Shown here in pieces: positions 1-9,298 of a stretch of 64,000 nt of DNA (its first letter is position 1; each line of letters opens with the position of its first letter). The notes beneath the pieces were generated by a model. That model ran no database searches. It was not told the DNA's origin and saw only the letters and a list, made by a program, of their open reading frames with translations. The stretch is taken from assembly GCA_015146655.1 (NCBI GenBank), contig VKHL01000038.1, positions 1-64,000 on the forward strand, given 5' to 3'. Made by a program: the position numbers and the translations under genes. This stretch comes from Ochromonas danica. Its lineage: Eukaryota > Sar > Chrysophyceae > Chromulinales > Chromulinaceae.

Positions 1-58
1 CTTTGATCTCGCTAACCACAACAATCGACTGTTCTCCGACACACACAGTGATTCGCAG

Positions 59-384
59 TAGATAGTCTGGTTAATGAGACCCCACCGAAGGTTTGTTTCC
101 TGCATCACAATCGTGGCGACGGCCATTTCTTTCAGGAGTTGTTCATCAAACAAGGCTGGCGGCAATTCGCTGTGTGGTTTCTTACCTATAGCGTTTGGTT
201 TTAGTTCTTCCGTGACACTAGAAGAGATAGTGAAATCAAGTTCGCACGCTCAGGGTTGATCTATGAAGAAGGAGCAGGCTGGACCCATCTGTCTCAACTG
301 CTACTACCTAGCATCGAGGTGTTGGGCTTTAAACCTACTATGGTTGACGACTGGCGAATCGGAGATTGGCTGGGCAGTGGTTGA
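59..384 (+). CDS. 3' end of an unrecognised gene (partial)
   Basis: A reading frame enters from the left after a likely 3' splice site (ATTCGCAG ending at 58) and runs to a TGA at 382-384. It encodes a basic, aromatic-rich segment with pieces such as HHNRGDGHFFQELF, ARSGLIYEEGAGWTHL and GFKPTMVDDWRIGDWLG, which read like real conserved protein rather than chance translation. One in-frame TAG sits at 202-204. A 33-base GT...AG segment (172-204) ends exactly on it, but would be a very short intron for this genome, so either a tiny intron, a sequencing error or gene decay is possible. Alternatively a splice at 380-436 would replace the last residues and end at 477. No family recognised. Confidence 0.4.
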
Positions 385-899
385 ACCTCATCAACATTTG
401 CTACCGCTTCGGAGGATAGAACAATCACTTCCGCAGTTTTCAAAATCTATTGCGGAGCTGAAGAAGAGACAGTCTAACGTCGCGCTGATAAACTCCGAGC
501 GCTCAACTAGATGCGCGACAACGTTTCGCCCCAAACGCGAAAGGTGCTGATGGGCGCGATGTGAGTGAGAGACGTCGAACGATTTCCCGAAACGGGTCTT
601 AACTTATTCTTTGGTGTCATTTTTTATTATATTTTGCAATGATTCTTTTCAAATATCAATCAGTAAACAAGCATATACACTATTAAGAATACTAACCCAG
701 TGTTAGCGTCAAAGTTGAATCAACAACACATGGAGAAAATGTGTTGTGTCAGGCCGAAGGGTGGTGTGTGAAGGGTGTGTAAGATGGGAAGTTAAGTCCA
801 CCCCTCGCTGCTGTGGGGAGTGCTTCAACGCTCTCCGAACAAGTTCATTCCATCAATACCCTCCAGAACTACAATAGGTCCACCCTCAGACAACACACT
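385..899. other. Spacer upstream of thioredoxin
   Basis: AT-rich intergenic DNA. Apart from a possible short terminal exon of the preceding gene (437-477), I see no coding signal. It should hold the thioredoxin promoter; no clear core element is recognisable. Confidence 0.5.
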
Positions 900-1466
900 A
901 TGCTCTCTCGAACTCACTTAGTCTTAAACGCTTGTAGGCCTTCCACCTTGTTGAAGGTAAGAGGAATGAATCAACCTTCTCTTCTCTGCATTTCCTTAGA
1001 ATTAGTTTTGACTATTATCAGACTGCCAGGACAGCCACTCCTCTGATGACACAGAAAGCCTTTGCTTCCAATCTTGTCGTCTTCCATGGTCCTGAGTCAG
1101 ATTTAGACAAAATCATTAATGAGGATGGGTTGAAAGTGCTTTATTTCACCGCATCATGGTGTCCACCTTGTAAGATGATCGCTCCAGCCTTCCAGAAGTT
1201 AAGTGAAGAATACCAAGCAATTAAGTTTGTGAAGATAGATATTGATGAGTTTGGTGATACGGCCTCCTCTTTTAGCATTCGCAGTGTGCCAACCTTCATC
1301 TTCTTGAATGGTACCGATATTAAGTCTCAGGTCAGTCTCCTCCACCAACACAATGTGAATGATGCCCATTACCCTATCCTCAATGAATAACCTTGGTTGT
1401 GTTTCTTCATAGTTCTCTGGTGCGAATGAAGCGACTTTACGTGCTAATCTTGCGGCATTAAAATAA
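900..1466 (+). CDS. Thioredoxin, likely mitochondrial
   Basis: Three exons: 900-956, 1022-1330 and 1413-1466, all joining in phase 0 through GT-AG introns, giving 139 residues. The core carries the redox active site WCPPC in FTASWCPPCKMIAP, the KFVKIDIDE strand and the cis-proline SVPTFIF, all diagnostic of thioredoxin; the variant WCPPC replaces the usual WCGPC. The first exon and start of the second add a basic, Arg/Ser/Leu/Thr-rich leader (MLSRTHLVLNACRPSTLLK) typical of a mitochondrial presequence. A shorter protein could start at the internal ATG at 1046. It would reduce disulphides in client proteins using a thioredoxin reductase. Fold assignment is secure; the mitochondrial location is inferred from the leader only. 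Confidence 0.93.
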
Positions 1467-1607
1467 GAATGCTGTGCCTTGTAGTTTGTTGTGGTCCTTG
1501 TTGTTGTGGTCCTCTCTCAATCTCAAGCAAACACAAATCTCCTTTTCCTCTACCTTGGAAGTTAAACCATTCCAAAGAATTCTGATACTTGCTTTTAGGT
1601 TCTATTA

Positions 1608-2695
1608 CTATGTAGACTTGACACGCTTGCGTTTCTTATTGGCTAAGTCATCCACATCAATAATAGCTCCTTCCTCTTCTCCTTCATCACGATCACGTTT
1701 ACTGTTACGCAAGGCCTTCATGCGCTTGCCACCCATCGAGTCCAGGTTCTGCTTCTTCATGTGAATACGACCAATTGTATCGCCCATATCCGTAGCAGAC
1801 ACATTCTTGACCTTTCGCTTCTCCAGACTATATAAGTGAGTGAGTCACAGAAAGAGTTTTCATTAGCAAGTCGTCCTATCGTTAACAAAGAATGGAGAGT
1901 AGTCATGAAGAAAGAGAACTCACATCTTGGGTCTCTTGCAAGCCACCTTCCAGAGATCATCCTGTGCTGTCTGTGTCCTTCGCATATGCAGATCAAAGAA
2001 AGGACCCATAGGCTGTAGAACAAGGTCAGGTACATGGTTATCAGCCTTGCGGTACTTGACATAATAAGCACGCACAGCAATCACACCATCTTGGACTGCA
2101 CAAGTGATCACATGATCCACACCTTGCAAATTGATTTTATCAGCTTTAAATCCACGAAACAGATCAAGTAATAAGTTTTGCACTTTGCCATAGAGAGAAT
2201 CAATCTGCCATTGATCGCCTAAGAAGACCACCAAAGGCTTGGAGCCGATGGCCTTCTTCTCTCCTTCAAATTCCTGCACCGACTGGAAGTTCTCCACACC
2301 AAACTCATACATATCTAGTATATGTCCTTCATATAATCTCCCCTGGTCAATCAGCAGTCCTCTGTTAAGTTAATGTCATGCCATAGGGAAGGGGAACAGG
2401 TTTCACTTACCAGCACGAGATTATGAGGTCTTTTCTTGTTATGTGAACCCAAAGCAAACAACCCACAGTCATTCTTTGGTCCTAAGAACTCCAGGGAGTG
2501 TGGGTCTTCGAAAGGTATGATGTCATTCTTACGCTGGAAGGCCTTGCAATAGGGTTTGGAGAGCAAGGCGAGGTCTTTCAAGACTTGATTGATAACTTCA
2601 CTTGAGTTGCGACCTTTCAAGTAAAGGATTTTCTTAACCTTCTCAACAAGCTCTTCATCTGTCTTTTTGGAGGATTTAGGAGGAGCTGTAGTCAT
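1608..2695 (-). CDS. RPF2: Ribosome production factor 2 (Brix domain)
   Basis: Exons read 2695-2411, 2342-1924 and 1827-1608, giving 307 residues. The order of motifs matches RPF2 closely: an N-terminal helix with KGRNSSEVINQVLKDL, the Brix block LGSHNKKRPHNLVLGRLYEG, then DMYEFGVENF, VFLGDQW, DLFRGFK, the QPMGPFFDLHMRRT segment and the C-terminal TIGRIHMKKQNLDSM, ending in a basic KKRKRVK tail. RPF2 works with RRS1 in the nucleolus to load the 5S RNP onto pre-60S particles. The start chosen is the ATG of MTTAPPK; a possible upstream exon (MPHRETVQQRK, then an intron to about 2770) would give a Cys-rich extension and is not favoured. Its 3' end converges with the thioredoxin gene. Confidence 0.95.
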
Positions 2696-2902
2696 CTTAT
2701 CTATTTCTTCTTGAGATGAATGGAAACAAGAAAACTCTGCTGGACAGCAGCAGCACGGGCACCAGCAGTCTGCAAACCCACGCAACACAATAATAGTCAT
2801 AGTAAGTCATAGTCTGTTGGTCCCATGCAATACAGTAATAGTTCACCTTTCCTTTGCTGAACGGTTTCTCTGTGTGGCATAGTCTATACTATATCTAGAA
2901 TA

Positions 2903-5124
2903 GTGATGAGATATAATTGGTGGTTTCTTTTCATCTTCACTTTATTACTATTTTCCTATGCTTGTAGTAGTGAGATTGAGGTAGAGGCCAAGGCCAAGGA
3001 GGAGGAGGAGGAGGTTATTACCGTTGATTCTCTTCTATCACACTTCTCCTCTAATGATTCCAATGGACATAATGTTGATGAAAGTGCATCTTCTCATAGT
3101 GGAAGTGATATTAGCTCTATCAGTGGTAGTGAGGAAACCTCTGTGATAGAGTCTCTCTCTTCCGCTGCTACCACTACATCCAGTGCATCAAGTGCAGTAG
3201 AAGAACAGCAGCAGGGAAGTAGCTCTGCTGTTACTGTTGCTGTTACTGATGCTGCAGACAGTCTGTCCACTGCCTCGACTGGCGAGGATTCTGACTCAAC
3301 CACCGCTATCAACACCAGTCCTGCTGTTCCCTCTTCTCTCAGCTCAGTCGTCTCGACCATCGAAGTGTCTTCTTGTGAAGAGAACGACGAGTCTCAGGAG
3401 GAGGAAGGAGGAGCAGGAGAAGGAGGAGGAGGAGGAGGAGCAGTGATACCACCCCAAGAGACTGTTTGTGTCTTCCCTCAAGAAGAACTGCTGTCACACA
3501 CTCAACAAGAACTGAAAGAAGCCCAACAGACCATTACCAAACTGAAAAACGACTTAGAAGTAGAAGCCCAACAGACCATTATGAAACTGAAAAACGACTT
3601 AGAAGTCACACAATTAGCCTTGGAAAAGGAAAAGCGCCAAGTGGAGGGACTAGAGCTATCTCATCGTGTGGCTAAGAATGAAGCTTCCATTCAAAAGCTG
3701 CTGTATGAACAAGCTGTGCTAGCTAGTGAACGACTACACTATGACTATGAAGACAAAGTGAAGTCATTACAAAAGGAGTTAAATCAATGGAAGAGAATGA
3801 AATCAGCGAATCCTAGTGGAGGAGGAGGAGGTGGTGGACAGTCATCCTCGGTGAGTAGTAGTCATACTATACTAATACCATACCATACCATACCATACCA
3901 TACCATGAGATGAGTTAATATGATGTCTTATTGTTGTTTTCTCTATAACAGATGAGCTGTGGTTTGAAAGAATGTGCACTCTTCTTTACTAATAACTACC
4001 TCTTCAAAGGAGGAGGAGGAGGAGGAGGAAAGGGGAATCAAGAGCACCTTTCTTCTTCTTCTTCTTCTTCTTCTTCCTCCTCCTCAGAGTCTCCATTGAG
4101 TCAGTTATGGACTATAGGGTCACAAGCTCTCTCCTTCCTATTGACTACCTTTGGTCCTTCCTGTTGGACTATTATCACCTATGAATATCAGATATTCTGG
4201 TCAGCTCTCTGCTATTTACAATCTTCTATTATTATTATCATTAATAATAATTATGACAATATTAACTTAGCATGGTCTTCTTCAACCATAATTCAATATA
4301 TTAAAACTAATTCCCTCAACCTAATAGACTATGTCTTCATACAATATCAACAATATATCTACCCTTTAGTAGTCACTTGGTATATAGATTACCTAGAAGA
4401 ATATTATCTAGAATATTGTTATCCATACCTTGACTTCATAATAGATCAAGTCTATTATATCAGTTATTATCTATGGAGGTTTGTAGAAGATTCTGAAAAT
4501 GGATTTGATCTCTTACAAAAGATGTTGATTCAATTACCAAGAGAATGGATTGAACAAGGTGTTCATTATCTTATCTCTATAGAAGAAATACAAGCTATTC
4601 TAGGTGATCATACAGAATTAATTATCAAGACAACACTCTATGGTATAAGTATAGTGGGGGTAGTAGTTATCTTAACACGTCAAGTGTTATTAGGAGTGTT
4701 ATTGTTGTTTCTCTCCATTGCTTTGTTTCCTTTATTATTCACAGGTTTTATACTAGCTAAGACTCTTTCTTTCTTATTCTCTTTCTCTTTCTCTTTATCA
4801 TCTTTTCTCTTCTTCTTCTTCTTCTTTCCAGGAAAGAATAAGAACAAGAACAAGAATAAGAATAACAACAACAATAAGAAAGATGTGAAGAACAAGATGA
4901 CAATCAAGAAGATGTCTTCTCCTCCTCCTCCTCCTCCACCACCACCACCACCACTCCAACTACAACCACCACCCTCATCTCAACCATTCTCCTCTCAACA
5001 ACCACCACCGCCACCCTCTTCTCAACCCCCCTCTAGACCACCCTCCTCCTCCTCCTACTATGCTGGTGGAGACATTTCCAAACCATTCTCTAGCCCTTCA
5101 CTAGACAATCTATCAATTTTGTAA
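2903..5124 (+). CDS. Orphan Ser-rich coiled-coil membrane protein
   Basis: Two exons, 2903-3850 and 3952-5124, joined in phase 0 (GTGAGT...ACAG), give 706 residues. The N-terminus is a clear signal peptide (hydrophobic WWFLFIFTLLLFSYACSS). Residues about 25-170 are acidic and Ser/Thr-rich; about 195-300 form a coiled coil with an imperfect internal duplication (AQQTITKLKNDLEVE, AQQTIMKLKNDLEVT). After the intron come poly-Gly and poly-Ser runs, a Tyr/Ile-rich hydrophobic region, strong membrane segments around residues 540-610, a Lys/Asn run, then a Pro-rich tail. I recognise no family. The layout suggests a secretory-pathway membrane protein with a lumenal coiled coil and a proline-rich end. 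The homopeptides mirror triplet microsatellites in the DNA. Confidence 0.7.
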
Positions 5125-5312
5125 TGACCTTTTAAATACTGTCAAAAGGGATAAATAAGAGAATAATTATCATCATTATCATCTTTCTTTCTTTCTTTCT
5201 TTACAAAACTAATCTACAGTATCATATCATATCATATACTACAGTATCCTTTACTATTCTATTCCAATCTCTTCTAACGTCTTCTATCTATCTTGTCTGT
5301 TACCTCATCTCA

Positions 5313-6233
5313 CTAAGTTAATGTTGTTGTTGTTGTTGTTGTTGTTATCTTCTCTATCACAATATCATAGACTGTTAAAGTAACTGCAGCAGAAGGTATA
5401 CCTCGCATATAAGCTAATGGTAAGGCACGATACATACGACTGAGATTGATCTGATCCCTCACTTGCTTGATAACCTCGAAGAAAGTGATATTAGACTTGT
5501 TAGTAGAAGATCGATAAGTTGATTCGATCAGAGTCTTAATAGTATCAATAGGTATCGCCCATGTCCAAAAGGCTATCCCTGCTGTACTACCACTAACCAC
5601 TCGTACCCATAAAGGAGGAGGAGCGGTAGTTGAGGAGGAGGAGGAGGAGGGAGAATGGCGTTGGAGAAGATACTTCTTCATTTCTTCAAAGGTTAATAAG
5701 TAGACACCAACACCTGGTCCATCTCGTAGAATAGCTGGTGGCCATCCAGACCAGAACACTGAGAGACCATGTTGAGCACGTAATCCTGACATTATCTGCC
5801 ATAAACTACTAGAAGAAGAAGAACCAGCAGCAAGAATTTGATGTGTACGAACGATTTCAACAGGTGCAACAATAAGTGAGTTAACACTTCCTGCTATGAG
5901 ACCACTTGTAAAGAGGGAGGATGTACTATGATCACCTTGGAAGAGATACTGTCTGGATAATGTATTAGTACAAAACATTACTGATTTGAAAACTGCTTGT
6001 GCACAAAAGGGTACATTAAAACCAGAATAGAGACCTTGGAAACCATTTTGAAGTGTTTTACGTATTGCTTGAAGTGTTGAGAGATGATCAATCTGCATCT
6101 TAGTACGAATAACATCAAATGGATGACATGCTAATACAGATGCCATACCACTAATAGATCCCGCAGCAATAGCTTGTAAGGGAGTAGGAGAAGATGTAAT
6201 AAGCATGGACTTGTTGGGTCTTGATGATGACAT
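5313..6233 (-). CDS. Mitochondrial carrier family protein (SLC25)
   Basis: An intronless gene of 306 residues, the usual size for this family. Three tandem modules are visible, each with the carrier signature Px[DE]xx[KR]: HPFDVIRTK near residue 38, APVEIVRTH near 124 and IPIDTIKTL near 229, with paired membrane helices and aromatic/glycine motifs (FQGLYSGF, LSVFWSGW) between them. Such proteins exchange small metabolites across the mitochondrial inner membrane. The substrate cannot be read from the sequence. A poly-Ser stretch (about residue 196) interrupts the loop before the third module, and a poly-Thr run (from GTT repeats) ends the protein. Two copies of the TTAACTTAAG element lie 76-97 bases upstream of the ATG. 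Confidence 0.92.
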   Translation of the reverse strand: MSSSRPNKSMLITSSPTPLQAIAAGSISGMASVLACHPFDVIRTKMQIDHLSTLQAIRKTLQNGFQGLYSGFNVPFCAQAVFKSVMFCTNTLSRQYLFQGDHSTSSLFTSGLIAGSVNSLIVAPVEIVRTHQILAAGSSSSSSLWQIMSGLRAQHGLSVFWSGWPPAILRDGPGVGVYLLTFEEMKKYLLQRHSPSSSSSSTTAPPPLWVRVVSGSTAGIAFWTWAIPIDTIKTLIESTYRSSTNKSNITFFEVIKQVRDQINLSRMYRALPLAYMRGIPSAAVTLTVYDIVIEKITTTTTTTTLT

Positions 6234-6308
6234 TGGGACAGCAGCAGAACAACAGAACGGAATGGAATGGAATGGAATGACCTGCCCTCTGCTGTCAACC
6301 CAACCGTC

Positions 6309-6330
6309 TTAACTTAAGAGTTAACTTAAG
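6309..6330. promoter_or_regulatory. Paired TTAACTTAAG element
   Basis: Two perfect copies of TTAACTTAAG lie 2 bases apart, 76-97 bases upstream of the carrier start codon. The same word recurs near several other start codons in this window, which suggests a promoter element. Confidence 0.45.
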
Positions 6331-6629
6331 AGTGGGTGAAGATGTCAGACTATTGTTGTTTGCGTGGGGTGTCAAAATACGGTACAGTATACTTGTATGA
6401 AGAACAGAAGAAGGTTGTTGTTGTGGTTGTGTCAATCCCCCCATTCAAGTTACAATCTTATATTTAGTGCCTATCCTAGAGAGAATCCCTTGAATCCCTC
6501 TCATTCAAAGAGCTGTTGGGAGATAGGACTAGAACTAGTTACTTTGAAGCATGATAGCTAAATAATAATCCATGCTATTAATGTAAATCCAACAGAATAG
6601 CAATATCTGAGCTAAACGAACATTAATTC

Positions 6630-8005
6630 TCAATCTTCCTCTTCATCGTCATCATCGTCATCATCATCAAGGTCATCCATATCTTCTGAGACTGTCCTAC
6701 CTCTTCCACCTTCACCTCCTATAAGCTTTCCTTTGCTCTTCTTAGGCTTCTTCATCATGGGTGTTTCCACTAGAGATAGAGAAGGACGACGCAAATTCCC
6801 TAAAGCAATTGTCTGTAACTCTGGGCCTTGGGATCGTATTACAGACTTCTTTAAAACCTATACCAAGACGAGTAGTAGTCAGATGATGGTAAGACACAAA
6901 GACAAAGCAAAGGCAAAGGCAAATGAAGTGCCTGACCCCTCTCACTCACTACCTCACTCACCTTGTATACATCATCGAGAGGGAGATCCTCCATAGAAGA
7001 AATAATCAAATCTGCTCCTCTTAGCATCTGAACATTCAAAGCATTTCCTTTCAATGCTATACAATTGAGACCCATTCTCTTAGAGTCTAAGACAAACCGT
7101 CGATTACTTTCAAATGCTAATACTAGCATAGGAGGTAATTGGAATAAAGCACATGCTAGTAGATATTGCTTAGATCGACTTAGTTTACTCACTTCTTGAG
7201 CAATATAGAGACCATCCTCACGCTTTTTCAGTTTCGTATTGAATATGAAATGTTCTAAAGGAACACGACTCTCTAAAATAGGTGATAGACCAGCTAATGC
7301 TAAAGCACGTGCTGCTACTTCATAAGGTAAAGCAGTCATAATACATACTCCATTACCTTGTGAAATAGCTTGATGTAATAATAGACTAGCTCCTGGTATA
7401 GGAGATAATTCTACTTTATCCATAAAGTTATAAAAGACAGTATAGAAGCGACCTGCTAGTCCTTCTAACATGTCAACATCATAATCCCATCCTAGACCAA
7501 TTAGCATATCTTGGAAGGGTAAGCCAATTATATCACGTACATTAGATAAGGAAGGTAATTCTTCTTTACCAAGCATGGAAGCAAGGAAAGCAATTGCAAA
7601 CAGATAGACTTCTGTAAGATCTATTAAACTTGTCTCAATATTAAATATTAAACCACTAAAACCTGTACTATGAGGTTTCAATATTCTTTCGATATCATTT
7701 CTATTGAGATTAAAGATCTTCTCTAGTTCATTAGAGGTGATTCTTCCTTTAGCAGCATTGTCATAGAATGAAGGTGGGAGATAATAGCGACTACCATAGA
7801 CAGCAGTAGTGGTAGTAGTAGTGGTAGTAGTGGTGTGGGTCTGCTGCTGTTGTTGTTGTTGTATTAATCCTCTTGGGATGGTATGAGAAAGAATTCTTGA
7901 ATTAGTGATGGATAAGGGTATCCATGCTGAGAGAATGATCAGATTGTTTAGGAATAACAGCAAAGACAAGATGATTGAGAAGAGATGGATACCATGGAGC
8001 TTCAT
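6630..8005 (-). CDS. HAD-like hydrolase fold protein, probably plastid-targeted, altered active site
   Basis: Exons 8005-6962 and 6857-6630 join in phase 0, giving 423 residues. The start at 8005 opens a strong signal peptide (IHLFSIILSLLLFLNNLIIL) followed by SAWIP, similar to the ASAFAP-type motif of heterokont plastid preproteins; an in-frame ATG at 8044 would add 13 residues. The body has the HAD layout: motif I region GLIFNIETSLID, a helical cap, motif II CIMTALPYEVA, and motif IV region VLAFESNRRFVLDSKRMG. It resembles plant plastid HAD phosphatases of the PyrP2 type in general form. However, the catalytic DxD of motif I is NIE here, and motif IV has Glu where Asp is usual, so phosphatase activity is doubtful. 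The second exon adds a basic then very acidic tail (about ten Asp then Glu). Confidence 0.75.
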
Positions 8006-8104
8006 TTGCCTTGTTTCTATCAAAGTGATACAGTGTTGGGGCAAAGTGATGTTCGACTATTGTTGTGATGCGTGGGGGATACCCCCATAGCAAGGAGGTG
8101 GAGG

Positions 8105-8115
8105 GTTAACTTAAC
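8105..8115. promoter_or_regulatory. GTTAACTTAA element
   Basis: A copy of the recurring GTTAACTTAA word, 100 bases upstream of the HAD-like gene start and 103 bases upstream of the divergent chaperonin-10 start, so it could serve both genes. Confidence 0.4.
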
Positions 8116-8217
8116 TGCTCTGATTTGTTCGAGAAAGCCTGCCGACGCCACATTTCTTCTTCGAAGAACAAATTGATTACTATTGCAGTATCTCACATCC
8201 TATTATTAAATAATATA

Positions 8218-8715
8218 ATGGTAAGTACAACTTTTCTTTTAAGATGAGAAGAGGATATCTTTCAACCTCAACTCTCATTTGTATGAGTTTATCCTGTAAA
8301 AGAGAATTATTTTATTAATATGTTTTTGGGGGGATTGTTCTGTAGTTGAAGAAAATTCTCCCTCTTGCTGACAGAGTGCTCATCAAGCGCATCCAGCCTG
8401 TGACTAAGGTTAGATATACTCTACTCTCATGAGTATATTTTTAGTTCTCAAACCACCGTCTACTTTGCACTTTGTGTCCAATAGACTGCTGGTGGCATCC
8501 TCCTGCCTGAGTCTCAGATCTCCAAGAACAACGAAGGTGAGGTCGTTGCTGTCGGCCCTGGCCAGAGAACTAGAGAAGGAGAGCTTCTCCCTGTCAGCGT
8601 TACTGTCGGTGACAAGGTCCTCCTGCCTGAGTATGGCGGTCTCCCCATCAAGGTCGACGGTGAGGAGGTCTACCTCTTCCGCAACGATGAAATCCTTGCT
8701 AAGATTACTAAGTAA
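8218..8715 (+). CDS. HSPE1: 10 kDa chaperonin (Cpn10/GroES)
   Basis: Three exons: 8218-8220, 8346-8408 and 8485-8715, giving 98 residues, the normal size. The first coding exon is just the ATG, followed at once by GTAAGT. Exon 2 gives LKKILPLADRVLIKRIQPVTK and exon 3 the rest: the mobile-loop region TAGGILLPES, then GEVVAVGPGQ, VGDKVLLPEYGG and a C-terminal DEILAKITK. These are textbook Cpn10 landmarks. The protein caps the Cpn60 double ring during folding, in mitochondria or plastid. There is no long targeting leader, which fits mitochondrial Cpn10, whose uncleaved N-terminus acts as the signal. Codon use is notably C-rich in the third position (CTC, GTC, AAG), unlike neighbours, as expected for a highly expressed gene. 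Confidence 0.95.
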
Positions 8716-9298
8716 GATGTCATAAATCAAGCTCTTGACGTTGGTAGTTTGGATCATCGTTGGGTTGTTGTTAGTATATTAATAGCCTAAGAATTGTGTA
8801 CATGCGGAACATCATGTCCCTTTCTCTTCTTCCAAACGAAAAGGAATTTGTTGGAGTTGATCTCATAGTTTATAGTCAGATCAAGTCTTTTAAGATATTC
8901 CAGAATATCAACAAGTCTCTTGTCATGCCCGAGCACAAGACAAGACCTCCATGGCAGATATTGTTGTCAAAGAAGGGAATTTCCATTAGCTAAATCTCAG
9001 TCTCATAGTTGCTTAACTAGTAGACAAGCATCAAATCTATACCTCATCGTTAATTTCCAGTTGATCCATAAAATACAGCAGTACTGTACTACAGCACATT
9101 TTATGAACCCCAGCCAAACTCCTAAATACCTAGATTCCCTAATTGACTGTCATTAGCCTTTCCTTCTTCAGTTTTGAAATGCTCTTTCAGTGAGAAACTT
9201 CGAGATCTTTTCAGTCATTTCACTTGACCAACTTCAACCTCTTGATCTCCCAACAAGTCAGCCAATCTTTATTAGCTATTAGCTATTAGTCATTAGCC
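8716..9298. other. Intergenic spacer
   Basis: No coding pattern or structured RNA recognised. It contains the 3' region of chaperonin-10 and, just before the kinesin ATG, a short ATTAGCTATTAGCTATTAG repeat (about 9269-9290). Confidence 0.5.

Noticed and set aside
4680-4907. Minus-strand Leu/Phe/Lys-rich ORF
   Set aside because: Shadow of poly-Phe and poly-Asn/Lys coding runs in the plus-strand orphan.
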